A stretch of 64,000 bases of DNA from Promicromonospora sp042731755 (GCF_042731755.1 NZ_JBHWLR010000014.1:62001-126000); one strand, 5' to 3'; positions 1-9,342 are shown, numbered from the stretch's first letter. The notes: generated by a model not told the origin, from the sequence alone. Numbers and translations: made by a program.

Positions 1-1377
1 CACCGTGAAGTAGAGGGACGCGCCGGTCGGGTACACGTGCGAGATGTGGCACAGGATGCGGTGCTTCGCACCCTCCCGGTCGAACCCGTCGGCCAGCGCC
101 GCGGTGACGGCCGCCTTGAGCGTGGCCAGGTTCGACCAGGTGGTGGCGGTCTCCAGCGTCTCGCAGAAGACGCCGGCGGCGAGCAGCGCGTCGCGCAGGT
201 ACGGCGCCTTGAAACGACCGTGGTCCCAGGACGCGGCCAGCTTCTCGGCGGCGGGCCGCCCGCCCGCCTCGCGCAGCACGCGCGTGGTCGCCTCCCGGCG
301 CGCGGCGGCCAGGTCCGCGGGCCCCTCGTGCACGACGACGGCGGAGCAGCCCCGGGTCAGCGCCTTGCCGATGTTGCCGACCTGGGCGAGGGACACGGCC
401 GTCTCCTCCTCGTCGGACAGCCGGATCACGGTGGGGCCCGTGCCGAGCTGCGCCACGCGGCGCAGGCCGTCGGCGCCCGCGGCGAAGTCGCGGAAGGTCC
501 AGGCGTCGAACAGCCGCGCCTCGGGCGTGGGGTGCACCCGCAGGCGCACCTGCGTGATCACGCCGAACACGCCCTCCGAGCCCAGGAACCAGCGCACCAG
601 GTCGGGGCCGGCCGCCGAGCCGGGCGCCCGGCCGAGGTCGAGCGTGCCCGTGGGCGTGACGACCCGCAGGCCGGTCACCATGGCGTCGAACCGCCCGTAC
701 CCGGCGGAGTTCTGGCCCGACGACCGCATGGCGGCGAACCCGCCGAGGGTCGCGAACTCGAAGCTCTGCGGGAAGTGCCCCAGCTCGAAGCCCCGCCCGG
801 CCAGCGCGGCCTCGGCGGCGGGCGCCGTCGTCCCCGCGTGGAAGGTCGCCTCGTGGGAGACGTCGTCCAGGGCGACCAGGCCGGTGAGCCGGCGCAGGTC
901 GAGGCTGACCACACCCCGGTGCGGACCGGCGTCCGGGGCCAGGCCGCCGGTCACGGCGGTGCCGCCGCCGAAGGGCACGACGGCGAGGCCACGCTCGGCC
1001 GCGACCGCCAGCACGGCGGCGACGTCGTCCTCCGAGCCCGGCCGCACGACGGCGCCCGGCGCCGCCTGCTCCGCGTGCCGGCGGCGCAGCAGGTCCGGCG
1101 TGGACTTGCCGCCGGCGTGCAGCAGCCGCACGTCGTGGCCGGTGTCCACGTGCTCGGCACCGACGACGGCGGCGAGCGCCGCCACGTCGTCGGCGGGCAG
1201 GGGCGGGGTGCTGATCGTGACGTCGGCGAGGTCCGGGCCGGGCGGCGGCGCGGGCGTGCGGCCGAGCACGGCCGTGAGCAGGAGCTTCACGCCGCCCGGG
1301 AGTCCGTGCGCGCGGGCCGGGTCGCCCCAGCCGTCCCACCGCATGTCGATGCGCTCGTCGTCGGGCTGTGTGCTCAC
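1..1377 (-). CDS. FAD-binding oxidase (GlcD / alkyl-DHAP synthase-like), partial
   Basis: Flavin-linked oxidase of the FAD_binding_4 (PCMH) family, most like alkyl-dihydroxyacetonephosphate synthase or glycolate oxidase subunit D. The reading frame stays open to the left edge, so the C-terminus is missing (about 459 codons present). Visible signs are the FAD-binding stretch VVPFGGGTAVTGGL, the following SLDLRRLTGLVALDD segment and NSAGYGRFDAMVTGLRVVTPTG. The GTG start at 1377 is chosen because GGAGGA lies just upstream; an in-frame ATG at 1344 is the alternative. It is divergent from a TetR gene and a glpD-type gene, and this trio suggests glycerol-phosphate or ether-lipid-related metabolism. 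The exact substrate cannot be read from sequence. Confidence 0.85.
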   Translation of the reverse strand, partial: MSTQPDDERIDMRWDGWGDPARAHGLPGGVKLLLTAVLGRTPAPPPGPDLADVTISTPPLPADDVAALAAVVGAEHVDTGHDVRLLHAGGKSTPDLLRRRHAEQAAPGAVVRPGSEDDVAAVLAVAAERGLAVVPFGGGTAVTGGLAPDAGPHRGVVSLDLRRLTGLVALDDVSHEATFHAGTTAPAAEAALAGRGFELGHFPQSFEFATLGGFAAMRSSGQNSAGYGRFDAMVTGLRVVTPTGTLDLGRAPGSAAGPDLVRWFLGSEGVFGVITQVRLRVHPTPEARLFDAWTFRDFAAGADGLRRVAQLGTGPTVIRLSDEEETAVSLAQVGNIGKALTRGCSAVVVHEGPADLAAARREATTRVLREAGGRPAAEKLAASWDHGRFKAPYLRDALLAAGVFCETLETATTWSNLATLKAAVTAALADGFDREGAKHRILCHISHVYPTGASLYFTV

Positions 1378-1428
1378 GCGTCCTCCGGGTCGGGTCGACG
1401 GCCATGTCGTGGTCGACGGCGGCTGGTG

Positions 1429-1467
1429 TTGGCCACCATCCGGCGTCGCGTTACAGTGTTACACAAG
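1429..1467 (+). promoter_or_regulatory. Predicted promoter of the tetR gene, leaderless
   Basis: TTGGCC (1429-1434) and TACAGT (1452-1457) are spaced by 17 bases and end 10 bases before the ATG at 1468, which has no Shine-Dalgarno sequence, so a leaderless transcript is likely. A near-palindrome GTGTTACAC (1456-1464) overlaps the -10 area and could be the TetR operator controlling both divergent genes. Confidence 0.45.
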
Positions 1468-2103
1468 ATGACAATTCGTAATGCACCCTCGGAGGGGATC
1501 TCGCCGGCACCCGACGCGTTCGGCGACCCCGGGCCCGACGCCGCCCCCGACCGCACCGAGGCGCGCCTGCTGGAGGCCGCCGCCGGGCTCGTCGCCACGC
1601 GCGGCACCCGCGGCCTGTCCGTCACGGAGCTCGCCCGCGCGGCCGGCGTCTCGCGACCCACGGTCTACCGCCGCTGGGAGTCCGCCGACGACGTGCTGCG
1701 CGCCCTGCTCGCGCACCGCGCCCAGCTCGTGATCACCGCCGTCGGCCCGCGGGCCGCCGACCGGGCGACGATCGTCGACAAGGTGGTGCGGTTCGGCGAC
1801 CTGCTCCGGACCGACCCCGTGTACGGGCACCTCCTGACCGAGGAGCCCGAGGTCTTCACGCGGTACGCCTTCGAGCGGATAGGCCGGTCGCAGCGCGTGA
1901 TCCTCGAGTGGCTTGCCGCCGCGGTCGCCGCGGCCCAGCAGGGCGGCACGGTCCGCGCCGGGTCCGCCACTGACATGGCGGTCATGGTGCTGCTCATCTC
2001 CCAGTCCGCGGTGCTCTCGCACCGGACCGTCACCACCGTGATCGACGACGCCGCCCTGCGGGCCGAGCTCGCGCACTCCCTGGACGGCTACCTCCGCCCC
2101 TGA
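1468..2103 (+). CDS. TetR/AcrR family transcriptional regulator
   Basis: DNA-binding regulator of 211 residues. The N-terminal TetR helix-turn-helix is clear: RLLEAAAGLVATRGTRGLSV, then ELARAAGVSRPTVYRRW. The remaining alpha-helical part is the ligand-binding/dimer domain and has no recognisable ligand signature. The reading frame extends far upstream but only as a GC-rich shadow; the ATG at 1468 is chosen because it gives the usual family length and lies right after a promoter-like sequence. It sits between the divergent FAD oxidase gene and glpD (60 bases downstream, same strand), so it probably controls both. Confidence 0.9.
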   Translation: MTIRNAPSEGISPAPDAFGDPGPDAAPDRTEARLLEAAAGLVATRGTRGLSVTELARAAGVSRPTVYRRWESADDVLRALLAHRAQLVITAVGPRAADRATIVDKVVRFGDLLRTDPVYGHLLTEEPEVFTRYAFERIGRSQRVILEWLAAAVAAAQQGGTVRAGSATDMAVMVLLISQSAVLSHRTVTTVIDDAALRAELAHSLDGYLRP

Positions 2104-2163
2104 CCCGGACGCGCGCACCGACGTCCGCCACCCCAGAACCCGACCCGAACCGGGAGCAGACCG

Positions 2164-3774
2164 ATGCAGCGCACCGCCCTCACCGCCCGGCGCCGCGAGC
2201 GCGAGCTCGACGAGCTCGCCTCGGAGCCGGTCGACCTGCTCGTGGTCGGCGGGGGCGTGACCGGCGCCGGCGTGGCGCTGGACGCCGCGGCGCGCGGCCT
2301 GTCCGTCGCCCTCGTCGAGGCGCACGACCTGGCGTGGGGCACCTCCCGGTGGAGCTCGAAGCTGGCGCACGGCGGCCTGCGGTACCTGGCCACGGGCGAC
2401 GTCGGCGTGGCCCGCGAGAGCGCGCGCGAGCGGCACGTGCTGATGACGCGCACCGCTCCGCACCTGGTCCGGGCGCTGCCGCAGGTGCTGCCGCTCACCC
2501 AGGGCGTGGGGCCGCGGCAGGGCATCACGGCGGGCATCGGGTTCGGGCTGGGCGACCTGCTGCGGCGCGACGCCGGGACGTCGTCCGACGTGCTGCCCGC
2601 GCCGCGCCTGGCCCGGCCGGGCGAGGCCGCCCGGCTCGTGCCGGCGGTCGCCCGCGAGCACCTGCACGGGGCGTGGGTGGCGCACGACGGCCAGCTCGTC
2701 GACGACGCGCGGCTGGTCGTCGCGCTGGCGCGCACCGCGGCGGGGCGCGGGGCGAAGATCCTGACGCGCGTCCGGGCCACCGACCTGCGTGCCGAAGGCG
2801 CCACGCTCCAGGACACCCTCACCGGCGCCACTCTGACGGCGCACGCCCGCGTCGTCGTGAACGCGACAGGCGTGTGGGCCGGGACCGTGGACCCGTCGGT
2901 GCGCCTGCGCCCGAGCCGCGGCACGCACGTCGTGGTGCCCGCCGCGCGGCTGGGCGACCCCGCGGGCGCGCTCATGGTGCCGGTGCCCGGATCCACCTCC
3001 CGGTTCGTGTTCGCGCTGCCGGCCCAGCTCGAGCGCGTGATCATCGGCATCACGGACGAGGAGGCGCCCGGCCCCGTCCCTGACGTCCCCGAACCCACGC
3101 GGCCCGAGATCGACTTCCTGCTGGCCACGGTCTCGCGCGTGCTGGAGCGCCCCCTGCTGCCCGACGACGTCGTGGGCGCCTTCGCGGGACTGCGTCCCCT
3201 GGTGGACCGGGCCGGGCCGGGCGACGGCGCGGGGCTGCCCGGTTCCGCGGACATCTCCCGCAGGCACCTGGTCGAGGTGTCGCCGTCGACCGGTGCGGTG
3301 AACGTGCTGGGCGGCAAGCTGACGACCTACCGGACCATGGCGGAGGACGCCGTCGACCTGGCGGTCAAGCACGCCGGGCTCACCGCCGGGCCGTGCTGGA
3401 CGGCCGACCTGCCGCTGGTCGGGGCCCCGCCGCGGGCGCTGCCGGTCGGGGCTCCGGCGGGCGTGCAGGCCGTGACGGCCGGGGCCCCGCCCCTCGCCCC
3501 CGCCCTCGTCGCCCGGTACGGCGCCGAGGCCCCCGACGTGCTGGCCGCCGCCACGCTGCCGGGCGCGGCGGACGCCGTCGGGCAGGGCATCGCGGGCGCC
3601 GGGCACCTGGACGTCACGCGCGCCGAGATCGAGTGGGCGGTCACCCACGAGGGCGCGCTCGACGCGGACGACGTGCTGGACCGCCGGACCCGGATCGGGC
3701 TGGTGCCGGCGGACCGCGCCGCGGTGCGCGGCGTCGTCGGGGAGATCGTCGAGGACGCGCTGAAGCGGCGCTGA
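2164..3774 (+). CDS. glpD: Glycerol-3-phosphate dehydrogenase (FAD, GlpD type)
   Basis: Membrane-associated flavoenzyme oxidising sn-glycerol 3-phosphate to dihydroxyacetone phosphate and passing electrons to quinone. The 536 residues match the family's usual length. A Rossmann FAD motif LLVVGGGVTGAGVALDAAAR lies near residue 25, followed by WGTSRWSSKLAHGGLRYL, the GlpD signature around the FAD ribityl site. The C-terminal part has GGKLTTYRTMAEDAV and the GlpD C-terminal domain (EIEWAVTHEGALDADDVLDRR). GGGAGC precedes the ATG. It probably forms an operon with the upstream tetR. Pairing with a DHAP-synthase-like oxidase suggests a specialised role beside, or instead of, general glycerol catabolism. 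Confidence 0.95.
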   Translation: MQRTALTARRRERELDELASEPVDLLVVGGGVTGAGVALDAAARGLSVALVEAHDLAWGTSRWSSKLAHGGLRYLATGDVGVARESARERHVLMTRTAPHLVRALPQVLPLTQGVGPRQGITAGIGFGLGDLLRRDAGTSSDVLPAPRLARPGEAARLVPAVAREHLHGAWVAHDGQLVDDARLVVALARTAAGRGAKILTRVRATDLRAEGATLQDTLTGATLTAHARVVVNATGVWAGTVDPSVRLRPSRGTHVVVPAARLGDPAGALMVPVPGSTSRFVFALPAQLERVIIGITDEEAPGPVPDVPEPTRPEIDFLLATVSRVLERPLLPDDVVGAFAGLRPLVDRAGPGDGAGLPGSADISRRHLVEVSPSTGAVNVLGGKLTTYRTMAEDAVDLAVKHAGLTAGPCWTADLPLVGAPPRALPVGAPAGVQAVTAGAPPLAPALVARYGAEAPDVLAAATLPGAADAVGQGIAGAGHLDVTRAEIEWAVTHEGALDADDVLDRRTRIGLVPADRAAVRGVVGEIVEDALKRR

Positions 3775-3799
3775 GCCGCCCGGCCGCGCAGGCGCGGCG

Positions 3800-4585
3800 C
3801 TAGGCCGGAGGCGTACCCGGCGGCGCGGGCGCGGGTTCTCGTTCCCGGCGCGGGGCGCGCAGCACGGAGAGCGCCACCATGCAGGCGATGAACCCGAGCA
3901 GCCAGCCGCCCGGGATGTCGCTCAGCCAGTGGTAGTCCAGCCAGGACATGAGGGCGCCCGCGATCATCACGATCACGGCCACCACGGGGATCATCTTGCG
4001 CAGCCGGGACACGCTCGGGTACAGGCCGTTCTGGGTGAACAGCAGGCACAGGATGAAGAAGCCGGTGAAGAACGTGTTCGCCGCGTGCCCCGACGGGAAC
4101 GCCTGGCCGCCCGCGTGCAGCACGTCCATGTTGTGGTGCGGGCCGGTGCGTCCCAGGCCGAACTTGGTGCCGTAGCCGATCAGCGCGATGGTCGCGAGGC
4201 CCGCCAGCACGGCGAGCACCGGGCGGCGCGTGCAGATCTCCCAGAGCGAGCCCGGACCGCCCTGCTTGCGTGCGACGTACAGGGCGGTGCCGCCCACCAT
4301 CGGGATGGTGAACATGCGCTCGCCCGTGATGCTCGCGACGATGTCGAGAAACATCTTCTCCCAGCCCACGGGGTGGTGGGAGTCCACGTAGTAGTGGAAC
4401 TGCCAGTCCCAGGCGATGAACGGTCCGCGGACGACGACCTGCCAGATGCAGAGCGCGAAGACCAGCACGGCGATGACGGCGGCGACGACGGAGCTGCGCC
4501 AGGTCGGACGGGTCGACGGGTCGAGCAGAGCCCCTGTCGTTTGTGACTCCACTCGGGTAACACCCCTGCCGTCTGATTGCGCCAT
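3800..4585 (-). CDS. PAP2-family membrane phosphatase
   Basis: Integral membrane phosphatase of the type 2 phosphatidic acid phosphatase family (261 residues), likely acting on lipid or isoprenoid phosphates at the outer face of the membrane. The family motifs are present: FPSGHAAN (phosphatase motif 2) and LDYHWLSDIPGGWLLG (motif 3, His and Asp), with several hydrophobic segments between. The ATG at 4585 is preferred over an upstream in-frame TTG. The C-terminus is Pro/Ala-rich and cytoplasmic-looking. It is convergent with glpD (25 bases apart) and not obviously linked to neighbours. Substrate unknown; undecaprenyl-pyrophosphate phosphatase activity is one possibility. Confidence 0.88.
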   Translation of the reverse strand: MAQSDGRGVTRVESQTTGALLDPSTRPTWRSSVVAAVIAVLVFALCIWQVVVRGPFIAWDWQFHYYVDSHHPVGWEKMFLDIVASITGERMFTIPMVGGTALYVARKQGGPGSLWEICTRRPVLAVLAGLATIALIGYGTKFGLGRTGPHHNMDVLHAGGQAFPSGHAANTFFTGFFILCLLFTQNGLYPSVSRLRKMIPVVAVIVMIAGALMSWLDYHWLSDIPGGWLLGFIACMVALSVLRAPRREREPAPAPPGTPPA

Positions 4586-4844
4586 CGAGCCGATCCTACG
4601 GGTTTCGGGGTGAATGTTCGGTGCCGGAGACGTGTCCGGCAAGGGCCCCGGGTAACGATCCCGGAACGGTCACACCGACCCAGAGGTGACCGTATACCGT
4701 CCGCCTGGGACAGCGTCCCAGGCCAGGCGCACGCGGCCCGACGACGCCGGCGCGCCGGGGCCGGTCCCGACCGCCCGCCCCGCGGCGGCCCGGACGACGG
4801 CGGACGTGCCGAGCGTCACCCCCACGTTCACCCGACGGCCCCGC

Positions 4845-5909
4845 TCAGGCGCGCGGCGGCGCCGTGCTCCCGCGGACCTTGAGCTCCACCGGGACCACCT
4901 CGTGCAGGTCGGAGCCCTCGTCGTCGTCGGCGGCGTCATCAGCGGCGCCGTCAGCGGCGTCGGCGCCGGGACCCCCCGCGCCGGCCCGGACCTCGCGCAG
5001 CAGCCGGGCCACCAGGCGCCGGCCGATCTCGCCGAAGTCCTGCACCACCGTCGTCAGCGGCGGCCAGAGGTACTCGGCGAGCAGGATGCCGTCGAACCCC
5101 ACCACGGACACGTCGCCGGGCACCGCGCGGCCGGCCTCGTGCAGCGCGCGGAGCACACCCGCGGCCATCTCGTCGTTGGCGCAGAACACCGCGGTGACCT
5201 CGGGGTCCGCGGCGAGGCGCCGTCCGGCGTCGTACCCCGAACCCGCCGTCCAGTCCCCCGGGACCACCGCGGGGACGGGACGGCCGGCCGCGACGAGCGT
5301 GGCGCGCCAGGACTCCTCGCGGAGCTGGGCGGGCGCGGACCCGGCCGGCCCCCGCACGTGGTGCACCGTGCGGTGCCCCAGGTCCAGGAGGTGCGCGGTG
5401 GCCTGCCGGGCGCCGTCGACCTGGTCCGCGCCGACGGCGGGGTGGTGGCCCACGAACCGCGAGTCCGACACCACCACGGGCAGCCGGGACGGCAGCGCCA
5501 GCCGGTCGGGCGTGACGGTCTCGGCCCGGACGATCACCAGACCGTCGATGGCCTGGTGGGAGAGCCGGGTCGCGGCGGCGGAGACCACGTCGGACGACGG
5601 GTTCTCGACGTCGATCAGCGTGACCGTGTAGCCCTCGGTGCGCGCCGCCTCGACCACCGCCTCGATGGTGCGCGACTCGCCGGTCCGGGCGAGCCCGTGC
5701 GCGATCATGCCGATGGTCCGGAAGCTCCCGTACCGCAGCGCCCGGGCCGCGGTGTTGGGGGCGTAGCCGAGCTGCGCCATCGCGGCGAGCACCTTGTCCC
5801 GCGTCGCGGGACGCACGTTGTCGAGCCCCATCGACACCCGGGACACGGTCTGGGTCGACACTCCCGCCAGCACCGCGACATCGCCCAGGGACGGACCTCT
5901 GCCCTCCAC
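4845..5909 (-). CDS. LacI-family transcriptional regulator
   Basis: Sugar-responsive repressor, 354 residues, divergent from a sugar importer and beta-galactosidase, so probably their regulator. The N-terminus has the LacI helix-turn-helix and hinge (SLGDVAVLAGVSTQTVSRVSMGLDNVRPATRDKVLAAMAQLGYAPNTAARALR, read as successive short motifs), followed by a periplasmic-binding-like ligand domain (FCANDEMAAGVLRALHE, VVGFDGILLAEYLWPPLTTV). The GTG at 5909 is chosen because GGAG lies about nine bases upstream; a further upstream TTG is possible. Near the C-terminus there is an odd Ala/Asp-rich low-complexity stretch (about 25 residues) not typical of the family. Confidence 0.9.
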   Translation of the reverse strand: MEGRGPSLGDVAVLAGVSTQTVSRVSMGLDNVRPATRDKVLAAMAQLGYAPNTAARALRYGSFRTIGMIAHGLARTGESRTIEAVVEAARTEGYTVTLIDVENPSSDVVSAAATRLSHQAIDGLVIVRAETVTPDRLALPSRLPVVVSDSRFVGHHPAVGADQVDGARQATAHLLDLGHRTVHHVRGPAGSAPAQLREESWRATLVAAGRPVPAVVPGDWTAGSGYDAGRRLAADPEVTAVFCANDEMAAGVLRALHEAGRAVPGDVSVVGFDGILLAEYLWPPLTTVVQDFGEIGRRLVARLLREVRAGAGGPGADAADGAADDAADDDEGSDLHEVVPVELKVRGSTAPPRA

Positions 5910-5994
5910 GGCATCCACCTCCTCGTGATGTGCCTCGCACCGGTGTGCGCTTGACACCTCCGGCAACTCACGAGCACCCTAGTCCGCGTCACCA

Positions 5995-6008
5995 TGTTTA
6001 CGTCAACA
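5995..6008. promoter_or_regulatory. LacI-type operator candidate
   Basis: TGTTTACGTCAACA is a 14-base near-palindrome around a central CG, the architecture of LacI-family operators. It lies between the divergent lacI-type gene and the importer operon, upstream of the first permease start. Confidence 0.6.
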
Positions 6009-6048
6009 CGACGACATGCTGACCCCACTCGTGAAGGAGCGACTTCCC

Positions 6049-6966
6049 TTGACCACGCTCGCATCGCCGCCGGCCGTGCCCAAGACCCTGGGGCGGGCAC
6101 GACGCCGCTCCCGCTGGACCGGCTGGGGGTTCGTCGGACCCTTCATGGCCGTGTTCGCCCTGGTCTTCCTCGCGCCGATCGTCTACTCGCTCTGGTTGAG
6201 CCTGTTCCAGACGCAGCTCGTGGGCGGCACGTCCTTCGTAGGATTCGACAACTACGCCCGGGTGCTCAGCGACCCCCAGTTCTGGGACGGCGCGGGGCGC
6301 GTGACCCTGTTCCTGCTGGTCCAGGTGCCGGTGATGCTCGGCATCTCGCTGCTGGTCGCCCTCGCGATCGACAGCGGCCGCCTGTACGGGCGCGACTTCT
6401 TCCGCCTGACGATCTTCCTGCCGTACGCGGTGCCCGGCGTCGTCGCCGCCCTGATGTGGGGCTTCATGTACGGCGAGCGGTTCGGCCTGGTCGGCAACCT
6501 CAACGACCTGCTCGGCACGAGCATCCCCGACCCGCTGGCCTCCGCGCTGGTGCTGCCGGCGATCGGCAACATCGTGACCTGGGAGTTCGTCGGCTACAAC
6601 ATGCTGATCTTCTACTCGGCGCTGCGCGTGGTCCCCGCCTCCCTGTACGAGGCAGCGGAGATCGACGGCGCCGGCCCGTGGCGGGTGATCTCGGCGATCA
6701 AGCTGCCCGCGATCCGCGGCGCCCTCGTGGTCGCGACGATCTTCTCGATCATCGGCTCGTTCCAGCTCTTCAACGAGCCGAGCATCCTGCAGCCGCTGTC
6801 GCCCAACTACATCTCGACGCACTACACCCCGAACCTGTACGCCTACTCGCTGTCCTTCTCCGGCCAGCAGTACAACTACTCGGCCACGGTGGCGATCATC
6901 ATGGGCGTGCTCACGATGCTCGTGGCCTACGTGGTGCAGCTGCGCGGCATGCGCAAGGAGGCCTGA
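6049..6966 (+). CDS. Sugar ABC transporter permease, MalF/LacF type
   Basis: First inner-membrane permease of a carbohydrate importer (305 residues, about six membrane segments). The cytoplasmic EAA loop is visible as YEAAEIDGAGPWRVISAIKLP. The TTG at 6049 is chosen because AAGGAG ends nine bases upstream, whereas the ATG at 6016 has no ribosome-binding site. The second permease starts three bases after its stop, then the binding protein and a GH35 beta-galactosidase follow, so beta-galactosides are the likely cargo. No ATPase gene is present; a shared MsiK-type ATPase elsewhere probably energises it (inference from actinobacterial practice). Confidence 0.93.
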   Translation: MTTLASPPAVPKTLGRARRRSRWTGWGFVGPFMAVFALVFLAPIVYSLWLSLFQTQLVGGTSFVGFDNYARVLSDPQFWDGAGRVTLFLLVQVPVMLGISLLVALAIDSGRLYGRDFFRLTIFLPYAVPGVVAALMWGFMYGERFGLVGNLNDLLGTSIPDPLASALVLPAIGNIVTWEFVGYNMLIFYSALRVVPASLYEAAEIDGAGPWRVISAIKLPAIRGALVVATIFSIIGSFQLFNEPSILQPLSPNYISTHYTPNLYAYSLSFSGQQYNYSATVAIIMGVLTMLVAYVVQLRGMRKEA

Positions 6967-6969
6967 GCC

Positions 6970-7899
6970 ATGACGAACGTCCTGATGTCCGCGCCCACCG
7001 TGCGCCCCCGCAAGTCCCCTCCGCGCCTGCGCAACAACCGCCGCACGTCGCACGCCCGGCCCACGCGCAGCATCCTGCTGACGGTGCTGACCGCCCTGAT
7101 CGGCCTGTACGCGCTGATCCCGCTGGTGTGGCTGCTCATCAACGCGACCAAGACGCAGCCCGACCTGTTCAGCTCGTTCGGCCTGTGGTTCAGCGGCGAC
7201 TTCGCCCTGTGGGACAACATCAAGGGCGTCCTGACCTACGACGGCGGCGTCTTCGGGCGCTGGTTCCTGAACACGCTGCTCTACGTGGTGGTCGGCGCGG
7301 GCGGTGCCACGCTGCTGGCCCTGCTCGGCGGCTACGGCCTGGCCAAGTTCAACTTCCCCGGCAAGCGCGCCGTGTTCGCCGTCGTCATCGGCGCCGTGGC
7401 CGTGCCCGGCACCGCCCTCGCGGTGCCCACGTTCCTCATGTTCGCCAACCTCGGCCTGACCAACACGCCCTGGTCCGTGATCATCCCGTCGCTCATCTCG
7501 CCGTTCGGGCTCTACCTCATGTGGACCTTCGCGGCCGACGCCGTGCCCGACGAGATCATGGAGGCCGCCCGGATCGACGGCGCCAGCGAGGCCCGCACCT
7601 TCTTCCAGGTGTGCCTGCCGATGATGGCGCCGGGCATCGTCACGGTGCTGCTGTTCACCGTGGTGGCGACGTGGAACAACTACTTCCTGCCGCTGATCAT
7701 GCTGCGCGACCCGGACTGGTACCCGCTGACCCTGGGCCTGAACGCGTGGAACGCGCAGGCGACGACGGCGGGCGGCGAGGCCATCTTCAACCTCGTCATC
7801 GCCGGCTCGCTCCTGACGATCCTGCCGCTGATCGTGGCCTTCCTGCTCCTGCAGCGCTACTGGCAGTCGGGTCTGGCCGCCGGCAGCGTCAAGGAGTGA
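6970..7899 (+). CDS. Sugar ABC transporter permease, MalG/LacG type
   Basis: Second permease of the importer, 309 residues. A basic cytoplasmic N-terminus is followed by SILLTVLTALIGLYALIPLVW as the first membrane helix, five further helices, and the EAA loop MEAARIDGASEARTFFQVCLP that contacts the ATPase. The ATG is preceded by AAGGAGG inside the end of the upstream gene, so the two permeases are translationally linked. Both are required for a channel of the CUT1 class. Confidence 0.93.
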   Translation: MTNVLMSAPTVRPRKSPPRLRNNRRTSHARPTRSILLTVLTALIGLYALIPLVWLLINATKTQPDLFSSFGLWFSGDFALWDNIKGVLTYDGGVFGRWFLNTLLYVVVGAGGATLLALLGGYGLAKFNFPGKRAVFAVVIGAVAVPGTALAVPTFLMFANLGLTNTPWSVIIPSLISPFGLYLMWTFAADAVPDEIMEAARIDGASEARTFFQVCLPMMAPGIVTVLLFTVVATWNNYFLPLIMLRDPDWYPLTLGLNAWNAQATTAGGEAIFNLVIAGSLLTILPLIVAFLLLQRYWQSGLAAGSVKE

Positions 7900-7984
7900 C
7901 CCGAGCCGGGCGGCTCGCGCCGCCCGGCTCCCCAGAACCTTCCCCCGGACAGATCCGACTGACGATGAAGTGAGAGGAACCACC

Positions 7985-9325
7985 ATGACCATCCGCCACC
8001 ACCGCGCCCTGGGCGTGCTCGCCGCGGCGAGCACCCTGGCGCTCACCCTGACCGCGTGCGGTTCGGGGTCCGACGGCGGCGACGCCGCGGAGACCGTCTC
8101 CCCCGAGGACGTCTCCGCGGCCCTCGAGGAGGGCGGCGACCTGCTGGTCTGGGCCTGGGAGCCCACGCTGGACCAGGTCGTCAAGGACTTCGAGGCCGAG
8201 TACCCGAACGTGAACGTCGAGCTGGCGAACGTCGGTACCGGCAACGACCACTACGTGGCCCTGCAGAACGCGATCAGCGCCGGCTCGGGTGTGCCCGACG
8301 TCGCGCAGATGGAGTACTACGCCCTGCCGCAGTTCTCCATCGGCGAGTCGCTGGCCGACCTCGCGCCGTACGGCGCGAGCGACCTCGACGGCACCTACTC
8401 CCCCGGCCCGTGGGGCGCCGTGACCAGCGGTGACGCCGTGTACGGCCTGCCGATGGACTCCGGCCCGATGGCGCTGTTCTACAACGCGAAGACGTTCGAG
8501 AAGGCCGGCGTCGAGGTGCCGGCCACCTGGGACGAGTTCGTCGACGCCGCCAAGAAGATCCACGAGTCCGACCCGAACACGTACATCACCGCGGACAACG
8601 GCGACGCCGGCTTCGCGACGTCGATGATCTGGCAGGCCGGCGGCCACCCGTTCGCGGTGGACGGCACCGACGTGACCGTGGACCTCGGCGACGAGGGCTC
8701 GACGAAGTTCGCCGAGACCTGGCAGCAGCTGCTCGACGACGACCTCGTCGCCGATGTGCCGGCCTGGTCCGACGAGTGGTTCCAGGGCCTGGGCAGCGGC
8801 GAGATCGCAGCCCTGGTGACGGGCGCCTGGATGCCCGCGAACCTGGAGTCCGGCGCCGCCCCGGCGTCCGGCGACTGGCGCGTCGCGCCCATGCCGCAGT
8901 GGACGGCCGGCGAGACCGCGACGGCCGAGAACGGCGGCTCCGCGCTGTCGATCACCGAGGCGAGCGACAAGAAGGCGCTGGCCTACGGCTTCCTCCAGTA
9001 CGCGAACGCCGGTGACGGCGTGGCCACCCGCCTGGAGGGCGGCAACTTCCCGGCGACGCTCGCCGACCTCACCGACGAGAAGTTCCTCGCCGAGGAGTCC
9101 GAGTACTTCGGCGGGCAGAAGATCAACGAGGTGCTCTCGGCGTCCGCCACCGGCGTCGTCCCCGGCTGGCAGTACCTGCCCTACCAGGTCTACGCCAACA
9201 GCATCTTCCCCGACACGGTGGGCCAGGCCTACACCGGCTCGACCCCGCTGACCGACGGCCTGGCCGCCTGGCAGGAGTCGATCGTCAAGTACGGCAACGA
9301 GCAGGGCTTCACCGTCTCCGAGTGA
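7985..9325 (+). CDS. Sugar-binding lipoprotein of ABC importer
   Basis: Extracellular solute-binding protein (446 residues) of family 1. The signal peptide RALGVLAAASTLALTLTAC ends in a lipobox, so the protein is membrane-anchored through the Cys. The mature part carries features of carbohydrate-binding proteins (DLLVWAWEPTLDQVVKDFEAEYPNVNVE; VYGLPMDSGPMALFYNAKTFEKAG). The ATG at 7985 gives the correct signal peptide and has GAGAGGAAC upstream. It follows the two permeases in the same operon and precedes a strong hairpin, then the beta-galactosidase; substrate probably a beta-galactoside. Confidence 0.93.
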   Translation: MTIRHHRALGVLAAASTLALTLTACGSGSDGGDAAETVSPEDVSAALEEGGDLLVWAWEPTLDQVVKDFEAEYPNVNVELANVGTGNDHYVALQNAISAGSGVPDVAQMEYYALPQFSIGESLADLAPYGASDLDGTYSPGPWGAVTSGDAVYGLPMDSGPMALFYNAKTFEKAGVEVPATWDEFVDAAKKIHESDPNTYITADNGDAGFATSMIWQAGGHPFAVDGTDVTVDLGDEGSTKFAETWQQLLDDDLVADVPAWSDEWFQGLGSGEIAALVTGAWMPANLESGAAPASGDWRVAPMPQWTAGETATAENGGSALSITEASDKKALAYGFLQYANAGDGVATRLEGGNFPATLADLTDEKFLAEESEYFGGQKINEVLSASATGVVPGWQYLPYQVYANSIFPDTVGQAYTGSTPLTDGLAAWQESIVKYGNEQGFTVSE

Positions 9326-9342
9326 GCCGCGGCTGAGCTGAC

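Noticed and set aside
37..1467. Long + strand frame upstream of the TetR gene
   Set aside because: It is antisense to the FAD oxidase and composed of low-complexity Arg/Gly/Ala sequence; only the part from 1468 is the TetR protein.
3800..4642. Longer PAP2 protein starting at 4642
   Set aside because: That start codon is a TTG without a ribosome-binding site; the ATG at 4585 gives a normal N-terminus.
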